Source: CAZEHO01 sp964511945 (GTDB lineage Bacteria; Actinomycetota; Acidimicrobiia; Spongiisociales; UBA11373). Taken from it: a DNA stretch of 53,665 bases. Shown in pieces: positions 17,406-26,388 of this stretch (its first letter is position 1; every line of letters begins with the position of its first letter). Under the pieces are notes generated by a model. The model was not told where the DNA came from. It searched no databases and saw only the letters and a list, made by a program, of their open reading frames with translations. The DNA lies in NCBI GenBank assembly GCA_964511945.1, contig CAZEHO010000019.1, positions 1 through 53,665 of the forward strand, read 5' to 3'. The translations under genes and the position numbers were made by a program.

Positions 17406-19802
17406 CTAATTGCGGAGTGGCTTCCCCGTCTGCAGCATGTGCATGATCCGTTCCATGGTCTTCTCCTGGCGGCAGAGGCTCAAGAAGGCCTCGCGCTCCA
17501 TATCCAAGAAGTCCTGTTCGGACCGAAGTGTTCCCTCCGGTACATCGCCACCGGCCAGCACGTAGGCCAGCTTGCCGGCAATGAGCTCGTCGTACTCGCT
17601 GATGTAGCCGCCCTGCAGCATGCCGTGCGCGCCCACCTTGAGCACCGCGACTCCGCTGCTGCCGGGCACCGGTACCTTCTGTTCCAGCGGTGGCGTATAG
17701 CCCATGGCGACGTACGCCAGTACATCCGCCTTGGCGTCGGCCAGCACCGCATCCGGATTCAACGTGATCCGATCGGAAGCCTTCAGGAAGCCGTATTCCC
17801 GAGCCTCCATCGCGCTGGTTGCCACAGTGGCGGTCCCGATCAGGCGGAAGAGCCGACGCATCAGCGGATGGAGGTCGCCTTCGACTCCGGTCGGGATGCT
17901 GCCGTAGTAGCGCATCGCCATTTCCTTGAGGCCGCCGGCCGCCGGGATAACCCCGACGCCGACCTCGACCAGGCCGATGTAGGACTCGGCTGCGGCACGC
18001 ACCGAGGTGCCGTGGAGCACCGCCTCACATCCGCCTCCAAGCGCCATGCCCCTGGGGGCAACCACGACCGGTCCGGAGCAGTACTTCATGCCCATGTAGG
18101 CCTGCTGCATGCCGGCGATCGTGTCCTCGATGAGGTCCCAGGCCTGGTTGGACGCCGCCATCGCGACCAGGCCGATGTTGGCGCCGACCGAGAAGTTGTC
18201 GGCCTCGTTGCCGATCACCAGACCGACCAGTTCGCCGTCGTTCACCATCGAGGTGCCCGTGTTGATCATCTCGGTGATCGTCGGGTCGAGCGCGTTCATC
18301 TTGGTGTGGAACTCGACACATCCGACCCCGTCGCCCATGTCGAACAGCGTGGCGCCCTCATTCTGGGCGATGACCTGATTCCGCTCCTCTAGCGACTTCA
18401 GGAAGATGATGTGGGGCGCAACCGGAACCGGGGTGTAGTCACCGGCTGCCACATCCCAGAAGCACTCGACACCGTCACGGCGGACGTACCAGGAGCCTTC
18501 ACTCTTGGCGAGCATCTCGTCGACAACAGCCGGGACCTCCATCCCTTCGGCCTTCATGCGCTCGACGGAGCGGTCGACGCCGATGGCGTCCCAGGTCTGG
18601 AACGGGCCCATCTCGTAGTTGAAGCCCCAGCGCAGCGCCCGGTCGATGTTGACCACGTCGTCGGCGATCTCACCGAGCAGCAGTGCGGAGTACAGCGCGG
18701 TTTCGGCAGTCACCTTCCAGGCGACCTGAGCGGCTTCGTCCTCGGCCCAGACGACCGCAGCGATCTTCTCCGCCGCAGTGTCGAGGCCGCGAGCAGCGCC
18801 GAGCGAGTCGAAGCGGACCTTCGGCTGCTCGCCGTACTCGAGCGACTCGAGATCGAGCGCCAGGATGTCCTTGCCGACCTTCTTGTAGAAGCCGGCTTTC
18901 GTCTTCGATCCGAGCCGTCCGTCGGCGACCAGCTGCTCCATGTAGCCGGGAACCTCGAAACGATCGCGCCACGGGTCTCCCTCGGCTCCGTCCTTGACCG
19001 TGGTCAGCACGTGGGCCAGGGTGTCGAGTCCGACGACATCGGCCGTCCGGAAGATGGCCGACTTCGGCCGCCCGGTGGCCGGACCGAAGATCTTGTCGAT
19101 CTGGGTGATGCCGAGCCCGGACTCTTTCATCCAGTGGAACACCGAGGTGATCCCGAAGGTGCCGATCCGGTTCCCGACGAAGTTCGGGGTGTCCTTGCCG
19201 TAGACGATGCCCTTGCCGAGCACGTTCTCGCCGAAATCGGCCATCGCCGCCATCAGATCCGGGTCGGTGTCCTCGCCGGGGACCAGCTCCAGCAACCGCA
19301 GGTACCGCACCGGATTGAAGAAGTGCGTCACCAGGAAATTGCGCCGGAAGTCCTCGCTGCGCCCTTCCGTCATATCGGCAACCGACAGCCCGGAGGTATT
19401 CGACGAGATGATGCTGCCGGGGCGCCGGTGCTCTTCGACCATGTCGAACACGATCCGTTTGATCCGGATGTCCTCTACAACCACTTCGACGATCCACTCG
19501 CACTCGCCGAGCTTCTCGGCGTCGTCGTCGTAGTTGCAGGGGGTGATCAGCTCGGCGAGACCCGACTTGTAGAGCAGCGCCGGCTTCGACTTCAGGATCG
19601 AGGTCATGCCCGCATTGGAGATGCGATTCCGTACGGCGCGATCCTGGAGCGTCAGCCCTTTCTTCTCCTCATCGGGCGTCAACTCACGCGGCGCCACATC
19701 GAACATGTAGGAGGGGATTCCGGCGTTGGCGAGATGGGCAGCAATCCCCGCACCCATCACCCCTGCACCGAGAACCCCGACCCGCTTAATCCGGATCCCC
19801 AT
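17406..19802 (-). CDS. Bifunctional 3-hydroxyacyl-CoA dehydrogenase / enoyl-CoA hydratase, FadN-type
   Basis: A 798-residue fusion. The NAD-dependent 3-hydroxyacyl-CoA dehydrogenase comes first (GVLGAGVMGAGIAAHLANAG at residues about 8-27, then SNTSGLSVADMTE and HFFNPVRYLRLLELV). The crotonase-like hydratase comes last (ALGGGCEAVLHGTSVRAAAE and the YIGLVEVGVGVIPAAGGLKE segment). This order is that of FadN, not E. coli FadB. The ATG at 19802 follows AGGAGG by 5 bases; the longer open frame upstream is non-coding. It works with the thiolase just downstream. Confidence 0.93.
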   Translation of the reverse strand: MGIRIKRVGVLGAGVMGAGIAAHLANAGIPSYMFDVAPRELTPDEEKKGLTLQDRAVRNRISNAGMTSILKSKPALLYKSGLAELITPCNYDDDAEKLGECEWIVEVVVEDIRIKRIVFDMVEEHRRPGSIISSNTSGLSVADMTEGRSEDFRRNFLVTHFFNPVRYLRLLELVPGEDTDPDLMAAMADFGENVLGKGIVYGKDTPNFVGNRIGTFGITSVFHWMKESGLGITQIDKIFGPATGRPKSAIFRTADVVGLDTLAHVLTTVKDGAEGDPWRDRFEVPGYMEQLVADGRLGSKTKAGFYKKVGKDILALDLESLEYGEQPKVRFDSLGAARGLDTAAEKIAAVVWAEDEAAQVAWKVTAETALYSALLLGEIADDVVNIDRALRWGFNYEMGPFQTWDAIGVDRSVERMKAEGMEVPAVVDEMLAKSEGSWYVRRDGVECFWDVAAGDYTPVPVAPHIIFLKSLEERNQVIAQNEGATLFDMGDGVGCVEFHTKMNALDPTITEMINTGTSMVNDGELVGLVIGNEADNFSVGANIGLVAMAASNQAWDLIEDTIAGMQQAYMGMKYCSGPVVVAPRGMALGGGCEAVLHGTSVRAAAESYIGLVEVGVGVIPAAGGLKEMAMRYYGSIPTGVEGDLHPLMRRLFRLIGTATVATSAMEAREYGFLKASDRITLNPDAVLADAKADVLAYVAMGYTPPLEQKVPVPGSSGVAVLKVGAHGMLQGGYISEYDELIAGKLAYVLAGGDVPEGTLRSEQDFLDMEREAFLSLCRQEKTMERIMHMLQTGKPLRN

Positions 19803-19818
19803 GCGTCCTCCTGTCTGT

Positions 19819-19835
19819 GGGAGCGGTCCGCTCCC
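19819..19835 (-). terminator. Short hairpin between fructokinase and FadN-type genes
   Basis: GGGAGCG (19819-19825) pairs with CGCTCCC (19829-19835) around a 3-base loop. It lies beyond the stop of the upstream minus-strand ROK gene and just before the ribosome binding site of the FadN-type gene. It could end ROK transcripts or be a leader hairpin. Confidence 0.35.
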
Positions 19836-19920
19836 GTTCCTGTCCAACCTCACGATCCTTGCACAGCCCGGTTCCGCGCCAGGGCCGTACGGCCATACTT
19901 CGTCCCGACCCTCGACCGCT

Positions 19921-20817
19921 TCACCGCGCAGCCCCCAGCCCGAGCGCGAGAGCTCCGAGCAACCCGGCGTCCTGGCCCAGGGCGGCCGGGACCACGTACC
20001 CCTCGACCCCTCGCTGCAGTGTGGGTGAAGCGGCATATCCGCCGAGGGCCGCGGCGGTCCCTTTTTCGACCTGCCCCACCAGACCGGGCTGCTGGGCCAC
20101 TCCCCCACCGATCACGATCCGCTGCGGCGCTACGACATAGGTGAGCGCCTGGACCGCCTGCGCCAGGTAGCCCGCTTCGAGCTCCCAGACCTCAGCGCGA
20201 TCCACCAACTGGTCGCCGGAGGCTCCCCACCGCCGCTCGATCGCAGGTCCCGAAGCCATTCCCTCGAGACAGGCACCATGGAAGGGGCAGGTTCCGGGGA
20301 ACTCATCGCCGGGCATGCGGGCTACCGGGAGGTGCCCCGCTTCGGGGTGACCCATGCCGTGGTGGACCGACCCGCCGATCACTACCCCCATGCCGATCCC
20401 AGTCCCGACGGTGATGTAGACGAAATCGTCGCAGCCGAACGCCGCCCCCCAATGCATCTCACCGATGGCGGCCGCCCCGACATCGGTCTCCACGACCGTC
20501 GGCACCCCCATCCCTCGCCGGATCTCACCGGCCACATCGACTCCGCTCCAGCCGGGCTTGGGGGTCGCCAGCAGGTGCCCGAACGACGGCGAGGCCGGAT
20601 CCAGGTCGATCGGCCCGAATGCACCGATGCCGGCCGCCTCAACCGGATGCCCTGCAGTTGCGGCCACGACGCGCTCGAGCGTGGTGGCCGGGTCGGTCGT
20701 AGCGATCGTCTCGGAGCTGACGATCTCGTTCGGCCCCGACGCCACGGCCACTCGGAACTTGGTGCCGCCGGTCTCGATGGCTGCAACGAGCGGGCGGCCG
20801 TGCGGTACAGCTCGCAT
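19921..20817 (-). CDS. ROK-family fructokinase
   Basis: A 298-residue ROK sugar kinase. The ATP site is AIETGGTKFRVAVA. The zinc-binding segment GHPEAGHLPVARMPGDEF followed by CPFHGACLEGMASGPAIERRWG carries the His/Cys ligands of the YdhR-type fructokinases. The C-terminus has VIGGGVAQQPGL. It phosphorylates fructose (or mannose in some relatives) with ATP in the cytosol. The gene diverges from the MFS transporter with 58 bases between starts. No sugar transporter is in the window, so the metabolic context is not clear. Confidence 0.87.
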   Translation of the reverse strand: MRAVPHGRPLVAAIETGGTKFRVAVASGPNEIVSSETIATTDPATTLERVVAATAGHPVEAAGIGAFGPIDLDPASPSFGHLLATPKPGWSGVDVAGEIRRGMGVPTVVETDVGAAAIGEMHWGAAFGCDDFVYITVGTGIGMGVVIGGSVHHGMGHPEAGHLPVARMPGDEFPGTCPFHGACLEGMASGPAIERRWGASGDQLVDRAEVWELEAGYLAQAVQALTYVVAPQRIVIGGGVAQQPGLVGQVEKGTAAALGGYAASPTLQRGVEGYVVPAALGQDAGLLGALALGLGAAR

Positions 20818-20875
20818 TCAATCTCGAAGCTAGACGAGTCGGGCGCCGTACGGAGGAGCCCTAGGCTCTCCATCC

Positions 20876-22492
20876 GTGACCGATCCGATACCGCCGCGCT
20901 CCCACTGGTTCGGCCTCGCCATTCTCAGCTTGGGCGTGTCGATGATCATCGTCGACGCCACCGTCGTGAATGTGGCCATCCCGAGCATCATCCGCGACCT
21001 GGATATGCGGGGAACGGACGCCGAGTGGATGAACACCATCTACTCCCTCGTGTTCGCCACCCTCCTCGTAACCGCGGGCCGGGCCGGCGATCTGTGGGGC
21101 CGCCGCAAGCTCTTCCTGGTCGGAGTCGCCATCTTCGTGTTGTCGAGCATGTGGGCCGGACGGGCCCCGACGTCCGAAGCGCTGATCACGGCCCGTCTCG
21201 TGCAAGGAATCGGCGGGGCGATGATCCTGCCATCCACCCTCTCGTCGGTGAACACGATGTTCCGGGGTCACGCCCGGGCCATTGCTTTCGGGGTGTGGGG
21301 ATCGGTCATCGGCGGAATGGCGGCTCTCGGGCCGCTGCTGGGCGGTTACCTGACCACCGACCACTCGTGGCGCTGGATCTTCTACATCAATCTTCCCGTC
21401 GGGATTCTGGTCGTGGTCGGAGCACTTCGCCTCGTCCCGGAGTCCCGTGACGAACAGACCCGCAGGGGCGTGGACGCATTCGGGGTTCTCACGATCTCGC
21501 TGGGGCTCGGCGCTTTGGTGTTCGCCTTCATCGAAGGCCAGCGCTACGGCTGGATCCGGGCAACCGAGACCTTCTCGGCGTTCGGACTCGATTGGCCTTT
21601 CGATTCGGTGTCGATCGTTCCCCCGGCCCTTCTGCTGTCCGCCGTGCTACTGACCGCGTTCGTCGTGATCGAACGGCGCCGCGGCTCACGGGAGCAGGCG
21701 ACCATCGTCGACCTCGACCTGTTCCGGATCCCGTCGTTCCGCTACGGCAACGTCGCCGTCTCGGTTGTCAGCCTCGGAGAGCTGGGCCTGGTCTTCGTGC
21801 TGCCCTTGTTCATCCAGTCGGCGCTCGGGTATTCGGCACTGGGAACCGGAGTCGTCTTCGTGGCGCTGGCGAGCGGGGCCTTCGTTGCCGGTGGCGTCGC
21901 CGCCCAACTCGCTCGCAAACGTGGATCCCGCCTAGTCGTGCTGATCGGGATGGCGACCGAGGTGGTGGGACTGGTGGCCGTCGCCGCCGCAATCAGCCCC
22001 GACACCAACGGATGGACCCTCGCCGGACCGCTCTTCCTCTACGGCGTCGGCGTCGGCCTGGCCACTGCACAGCTCACCAACGCGATTCTGGTGGACGTTC
22101 CGCCGCACGCCTCGGGCCAGGCCTCCGGGATTCAGAGCACCAGCCGCCAGGTGGGATCGGCTCTCGGCATCGCCGTGCTCGGAACCCTGCTGATCGTCGG
22201 ACTCGGGAATCGCACCGACGCCCGTCTCGCAGATGTGCCCGACCTGCCGGCCGAGGCTCGAACCGCCATCACCCAACTGATGCGCAACACTGCCGGGGCG
22301 GCACTGCCCGCCGTGCGGGAAATGCCCGACTCCGACGCAACCGTGGCCGAGATCGAGACTGCCTTCGCCGAGGCCACCCGGATCGCGATCCTGGCAGCGG
22401 CCGGATGGATCGCAATCGGCTTGCTGGCGGCGCTGCGCCTGCCGCGAGATCGGGATCGACACGGACCGCTATCAGATCTTGCGAGAACCTGA
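20876..22492 (+). CDS. MFS drug:H+ antiporter-2 (EmrB/QacA-like) transporter
   Basis: A 538-residue major facilitator transporter with about 14 membrane segments. It has the DHA2 signatures IVDATVVNVAIPSI (motif D1), GRAGDLWGRRKLF (motif A) and WRWIFYINLPVGI. It should export hydrophobic or cationic drugs. The start is GTG at 20876. Its stop lies in the left arm of a hairpin (22488-22517). It is divergent from the fructokinase gene. Confidence 0.9.
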   Translation: MTDPIPPRSHWFGLAILSLGVSMIIVDATVVNVAIPSIIRDLDMRGTDAEWMNTIYSLVFATLLVTAGRAGDLWGRRKLFLVGVAIFVLSSMWAGRAPTSEALITARLVQGIGGAMILPSTLSSVNTMFRGHARAIAFGVWGSVIGGMAALGPLLGGYLTTDHSWRWIFYINLPVGILVVVGALRLVPESRDEQTRRGVDAFGVLTISLGLGALVFAFIEGQRYGWIRATETFSAFGLDWPFDSVSIVPPALLLSAVLLTAFVVIERRRGSREQATIVDLDLFRIPSFRYGNVAVSVVSLGELGLVFVLPLFIQSALGYSALGTGVVFVALASGAFVAGGVAAQLARKRGSRLVVLIGMATEVVGLVAVAAAISPDTNGWTLAGPLFLYGVGVGLATAQLTNAILVDVPPHASGQASGIQSTSRQVGSALGIAVLGTLLIVGLGNRTDARLADVPDLPAEARTAITQLMRNTAGAALPAVREMPDSDATVAEIETAFAEATRIAILAAAGWIAIGLLAALRLPRDRDRHGPLSDLART

Positions 22493-22517
22493 TCCGACCT
22501 ACCGCGGTGGGATCAGG
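22488..22517 (+). terminator. Hairpin at the end of the MFS gene
   Basis: CCTGATCC (22488-22495), which includes the MFS stop codon, pairs with GGATCAGG (22510-22517). The 14-base loop contains the self-complementary ACCGCGGT. There is no T-run. It may stop MFS transcripts before the M23 gene. Confidence 0.4.
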
Positions 22518-22529
22518 CGAGACGTTTGA

Positions 22530-22613
22530 CGGCCTTGCGGGCTGCCCTCAGCTACATGACCGCTACGGACCCGGGAAAACCGACTAACGCTTGATCCGAC
22601 CCGGTCAAGGCCG
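22530..22613 (+). promoter_or_regulatory. Possible structured 5' leader of the M23 gene
   Basis: CGGCCTTG (22530-22537) is exactly complementary to CAAGGCCG (22606-22613) and encloses about 70 bases with further GC-rich pairing. The structure ends 15 bases before the start codon. Cell-wall hydrolase genes are often under riboswitch control in actinobacteria, but I could not match a known riboswitch consensus. Confidence 0.25.
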
Positions 22614-22628
22614 ACGGGCAGAGAACTC

Positions 22629-23750
22629 ATGTTCCGCTCTCGCACCGCTGCTTCCATCGCCGCCCTCGCTGCCCTCGCCACGGTCGCTGCCGCGGCCTTC
22701 ACAGCGGTACGGGCGGAGGCGGCGGGAGCCCACGAATTCGGTGAAATGGTCGACTACCCGATGACGTTCCCCGTGCAGGGACCGGTCTCCTACGTCGACG
22801 GGTTCCACGAGGAGCGTTCCTCGGGTTTGCACCATGCAGCGGATCTGATGGCTCCGAAGGGGACGCCGGTTGTCGCCGTAGCGGCGGGCACCGTCGAACG
22901 GGTCAACTGGAGCCGCGAGCCTTCAGATCTCCGCCCGGATCACTGCTGCTCGGTGACGATCCGTCACGACGACGGCTGGGAAGCGTGGTACGTCCACCTC
23001 AACAACGACAGTCCCGGCACCGACGACGGAAGCGTTTGGGGAATCGCCGACGGAATCACTCCCGGAGCGCGTGTCGAAGAGGGCCAGCTGATCGGCTGGG
23101 TCGGCGACAGCGGCAACGCCGAGGCGACCCCGCCCCACCTGCACTTCGAGCTCTACGACCACCGCGGGGTTTCGGTCAATCCATACCAGGCGCTGCGAGT
23201 GGCGGAAACGGGCACCCCATCATGCGTCCTCTCGGGCACTGCGGACTTCGGCGGCCTGCTCAACACGGCGCGGCTGCTTCGCACCGGGACGAGAGGCACA
23301 GATGTGACCGGCCTGCAACGCTTCCTATCGGCGGTGGGCTTCGAACCGGGTCCGGCCGACGGGGTGTTCGGACCGCTCACGGATGCGGCCCTGCGGTCGT
23401 TCCAGTCCGACCGGGGTCTGATCGTGGATGGGATCGCCGGCCCGCAGACGCTATTTGCGATCTCGGACTACACCGGTCACACGGGGCGCGGGCTTCTCCT
23501 GCTGCTCGATCCAAACGGACGGCTCCTCACGTTCACCGGTCACGGCAACGACATTGCTCTGCTCCAGCGCTGGCTGAACGCGCTCGGATACGACGCCGGG
23601 CCTCCCGACGGAATCTTCGGCGCCCTCACCCAGGGCGCGCTGCAGCGGTTGCAACGTGATTCCGAGTTGGCCGCGGATGGCAGGTTCGGAGCCGATAGCC
23701 GGGGCGCAATGGCAAGGGCCCTCGGGGTGCGTGCGGTCCGGAGTTGTTAG
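22629..23750 (+). CDS. Secreted M23 (LytM) peptidase with two peptidoglycan-binding domains
   Basis: A 373-residue exported cell-wall hydrolase. The signal peptide is residues 1 to about 32, ending near AEAAGA. The LytM domain (about 45-195) shows the zinc ligands in SSGLHHAADLMAPKGTP (HxxxD) and PPHLHFELYD (HxH). Two PG_binding_1 repeats follow (about 215-285 and 300-372), recognisable by VTGLQRFLSAVGFEPGPADG and IALLQRWLNALGYDAGPPDG. It should cleave peptide cross-links of peptidoglycan. The gene stands alone between two hairpins, upstream of the ECF sigma operon that encodes a surface repeat protein. Confidence 0.9.
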   Translation: MFRSRTAASIAALAALATVAAAAFTAVRAEAAGAHEFGEMVDYPMTFPVQGPVSYVDGFHEERSSGLHHAADLMAPKGTPVVAVAAGTVERVNWSREPSDLRPDHCCSVTIRHDDGWEAWYVHLNNDSPGTDDGSVWGIADGITPGARVEEGQLIGWVGDSGNAEATPPHLHFELYDHRGVSVNPYQALRVAETGTPSCVLSGTADFGGLLNTARLLRTGTRGTDVTGLQRFLSAVGFEPGPADGVFGPLTDAALRSFQSDRGLIVDGIAGPQTLFAISDYTGHTGRGLLLLLDPNGRLLTFTGHGNDIALLQRWLNALGYDAGPPDGIFGALTQGALQRLQRDSELAADGRFGADSRGAMARALGVRAVRSC

Positions 23751-23757
23751 CAGCTCA

Positions 23758-23781
23758 GGTTCCGGGCACAAGCTCGGAACC
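23758..23781 (+). terminator. Hairpin after the M23 gene
   Basis: GGTTCCG (23758-23764) pairs with CGGAACC (23775-23781) around a 10-base loop, 7 bases after the stop. There is no T-run. It probably separates the M23 gene from the sigma factor operon. Confidence 0.4.
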
Positions 23782-23855
23782 AGGGGTGACTACCGTCGGA
23801 AATGGTCACGCGTCGAATAAACCTTTGGGCGCCGATTGTCGAGTAACCGTGTGAG

Positions 23856-24422
23856 ATGACCGTACAACCCCGGCCAACAGCACCGGTTCACCCGCCGATG
23901 ACCGATCACCACGCCCATCTGCGCCCGGTGCGGGCCCTCCCCAACTTCGAACACTTCTACCGCAGCGAGTACCGGGCCGTCGTCGGCCTGGCCTTCGCCC
24001 TCTCGGGAAGTCGGATCGCCGCCGAAGACATCGCACAGGATGCCTTCATTGCGGCGCACAAGGCGTGGGACCGGGTGGGACGGTATGACAAGCCCGAGGC
24101 CTGGGTGCGTCGGGTGGTGTCGAACCTCTCGGTGTCGTTGTTCCGCACCAAGGTGCGCGAAGCCAAGGCGATAGCCCGAATGAAGTCGCCGTCCAATTAC
24201 CTGCCGCACCTACCGGCAGAGGACGCACACTTCTGGAGGGCGGTCCGCAACCTGCCTCGCCGCCAGGCACAGGCGATCACCCTCCGCTATCTGGAAGATC
24301 GGCCGGTGGCCGAGATCGCCGAGATCCTGGGCTGCGCCGAAGGCACGGTCAAAGTCCATCTACACAAAGGACGGGAGACCCTCTCTCGGAAGCTGGGTGT
24401 GAGTTCGGAGGAAGGAAGATGA
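23856..24422 (+). CDS. ECF sigma-70 factor coupled to a surface repeat protein
   Basis: A 188-residue RNA polymerase sigma factor of the ECF/SigE-like group. Region 2 is residues about 30-95 (FYRSEYRAVVGLAFALSGSR, EDIAQDAFIAAHKAW). Region 4 is about 125-180 (LPRRQAQAITLRYLEDRPVA, GCAEGTVKVHLHKGRETL). There is no extra C-terminal sensing domain. Its stop overlaps the start of the next gene by 4 bases (ATGA), the arrangement usual for sigma/anti-sigma pairs. I take the ATG at 23856; an ATG at 23898 would also leave region 2 whole. Confidence 0.9.
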   Translation: MTVQPRPTAPVHPPMTDHHAHLRPVRALPNFEHFYRSEYRAVVGLAFALSGSRIAAEDIAQDAFIAAHKAWDRVGRYDKPEAWVRRVVSNLSVSLFRTKVREAKAIARMKSPSNYLPHLPAEDAHFWRAVRNLPRRQAQAITLRYLEDRPVAEIAEILGCAEGTVKVHLHKGRETLSRKLGVSSEEGR

Positions 24423-26299
24423 CGCTCGAATCGCGAGCCGCCAACGCGGCACAATCCCTGCGCTCGAGCCTGGCAACCGTTGGTCCCGGCTACGGCTTTC
24501 CCACGTTGCTGCGCAAGCGGCGCCTGGCGGCCGTCGGCGGCCTCGCCTTCATGACGCTGCTGCTGTTTGGAGCCGTTGCGCTGGCTTCCGTGCTGCCCGT
24601 CTTCGACGAGGAACAGGCGGCCGACAGCACCATTCATGCCACGACCACCATCCCGACCGAACCGACCACCCCGGCGGTGGTGCCCGACGAGAAAGGTGAG
24701 GACGAGGAGAAGTCGACCACCACGACCACCAAGCCGAGTTCCGTGACCACCATCCCGGGAGCCGGCGATCCCACCTTGGATCCGGAGGACCCGGGGGCCT
24801 TGGTGGCGCCCGGTGACGGTCTGACCCCGCCGACCTCAAAGGCGGAGACCACGACCACCACCAAGGCGGAGACCACGACCACCACGAAGGTCGAAACCAC
24901 CACGACCACCACCAAGCCGCCCGGCTACGGCTACACGGCCTCCCAGCAGAGCGGTGGCAGTGGTGAAGGCCTCAATGACGTGTACTGGGGCACCGGCCCT
25001 GCCGGCTACGTGGTCAAGATCTACGTGCCCGATTACGGGCGGATTGTGGGCCAGACCACGATCAGCGCCAACGGCCAGTGGGAGGTCGCGGTCAGCTACG
25101 GCGACGTCGCCGCCAACACCAATTTCCACGTGAAGGTGGATTTCTACAGCGGCGGCTCCCATGTGAAGCGGCTGTACCACAGCTACACCTGGCTCAACGG
25201 TGATACCAAGCCGTACGCCGCCTACCTCCAGTCCGGCGGCAGCGGTACGGAGCTCGCCGACGTCGCTTACGGCACCGGCCCGGCCGGCTATACCGTCAAG
25301 GTCTGGATCTATCCGTACAACCGCACGCTGGCCGAGGTGACCATCGATGCCAACGGCAACTGGGAAGCTGCCATCAATTACGGCGAGGTGACCCCGAACC
25401 AGAAGTTCGAGGTGAAGTCCGACTTCTACAACGGCGGCACCAAGGTCAAGCGGATCTACAACCACTACACATGGATCCAGGAGACCGGTGGGAAGGCGTA
25501 TACCGCCAACCAGGCGTCCGGCGGCGAAGGTGACGGACTCACCGACGCCTTTTGGGGCACCGGCCCGGCCGGGTACACCGTGAAGATCTGGCTCCCGGAT
25601 TGGAACCGATATGTCGGCCAGACCACGATCGATGCGAACGGTGACTGGGAGGTCGGTGTCAACTACGGCGACGTGCCGGCCAACCAGAACTTCCATGTGA
25701 AGGCCGACCTCTACAACGGCGGCACCCACATCGAGCGGAAGTACTTCGCCTACACCTGGATCCAGGACGGTGGACACACGTTCAGTGCCAGCCAGACCTA
25801 CGGCTCGTGCTCGGAGAGCCCGCCGTACGAGGTGCTCTACGGCACCGGGGCCCCCGGCACCGATGTTCTGCTGTGGTCGGAATACGGCAGCACCCAGGTC
25901 ACCGTCGACGCCAACGGCGAGTGGTCGGGAACCTTGACCCTGAACGGGGCGTCCAACGGCACCCACCAGATCAAGGCCAAGGACCACCTGGGAACAAAGA
26001 TCTGGTTCGACTTCACCGTCTCCGGTCAGGGTGAACAGCATGAGTTCACGGCGACGCAGACCTTTGCCACCTCGAATGACGACCCGCCGGGAAGCACCTA
26101 CTACGGAACCGGGACCCCCGGGACCACGGTGCAGATCCTGTCGGCGTACGGATCGGGTTCGGTGGTGGTCAATCAGGCAGGCCAGTGGACCATCGCAGTG
26201 ACCTTCCCCGACGCCCCGATTGGTGAGGGGTTCGTGGTGAAGGCCAAGGACGCCTCCACCGGCGAATACCACAGCTTCGAGTTCACCAGAACCGGCTGA
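24419..26299 (+). CDS. Membrane-anchored repeat protein, possible anti-sigma / surface sensor
   Basis: A 626-residue protein with a 36-residue basic cytoplasmic N-terminus, one membrane segment (about residues 37-59), and a Thr/Lys/Glu-rich linker (about 70-168) with several TTTTT runs. Five Ig-like beta repeats of about 85-95 residues follow, starting near residues 170, 263, 358, 452 and 541. Repeats 1-3 are close copies (WGTGPAGYTVKIW, TTIDANG-W-V, YNGGT-V-R). Repeats 4-5 are a second type (YGTG-PGT-V, VKAKD). The 4-base overlap with the sigma gene and the inside-out topology suggest it binds the sigma factor on the inside and senses or binds the wall outside. That is inference. I know no named family for the whole protein. 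Confidence 0.8.
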   Translation: MTLESRAANAAQSLRSSLATVGPGYGFPTLLRKRRLAAVGGLAFMTLLLFGAVALASVLPVFDEEQAADSTIHATTTIPTEPTTPAVVPDEKGEDEEKSTTTTTKPSSVTTIPGAGDPTLDPEDPGALVAPGDGLTPPTSKAETTTTTKAETTTTTKVETTTTTTKPPGYGYTASQQSGGSGEGLNDVYWGTGPAGYVVKIYVPDYGRIVGQTTISANGQWEVAVSYGDVAANTNFHVKVDFYSGGSHVKRLYHSYTWLNGDTKPYAAYLQSGGSGTELADVAYGTGPAGYTVKVWIYPYNRTLAEVTIDANGNWEAAINYGEVTPNQKFEVKSDFYNGGTKVKRIYNHYTWIQETGGKAYTANQASGGEGDGLTDAFWGTGPAGYTVKIWLPDWNRYVGQTTIDANGDWEVGVNYGDVPANQNFHVKADLYNGGTHIERKYFAYTWIQDGGHTFSASQTYGSCSESPPYEVLYGTGAPGTDVLLWSEYGSTQVTVDANGEWSGTLTLNGASNGTHQIKAKDHLGTKIWFDFTVSGQGEQHEFTATQTFATSNDDPPGSTYYGTGTPGTTVQILSAYGSGSVVVNQAGQWTIAVTFPDAPIGEGFVVKAKDASTGEYHSFEFTRTG

Positions 26300-26324
26300 G
26301 GCGAGTTTCATCTCAGCCCGCAGG

Positions 26325-26378
26325 CCGGCCCCGATCCACACCCCGGGGCCGGTCTTGCGCGTCGGCCGGCTTCGCCGG
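26325..26378 (+). terminator. Tandem GC-rich hairpins after the repeat protein gene
   Basis: CCGGCCCC (26325-26332) pairs with GGGGCCGG (26345-26352) and is followed by TCTTG. A second stem, CCGGC/GCCGG with a TTC loop, lies at 26366-26378. Together they are a plausible terminator 26 bases beyond the stop. Confidence 0.6.
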
Positions 26379-26388
26379 TCGGGTGTCA

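Noticed and set aside
18411..20144. 577-codon plus-strand frame opposite the FadN-type and ROK genes
   Set aside because: Antisense shadow: it spans two well-defined minus-strand genes and shows no motif.
22493..22628. Cyclic di-AMP (ydaO-type) riboswitch before the M23 gene
   Set aside because: Gene context fits, but I could not align the conserved core of that riboswitch. Only an unnamed structured leader is listed.
23776..23800. ECF-type -35/-10 promoter (GGAAC ... CGTC) before the sigma gene at 23856
   Set aside because: The spacing is about 13 bases, too short for ECF promoters, and the GGAAC lies in the hairpin of the M23 terminator.
24836..26341. 501-codon minus-strand frame opposite the repeat protein
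   Set aside because: Its apparent repeats simply mirror the tandem repeats and Thr codons of the plus-strand gene.
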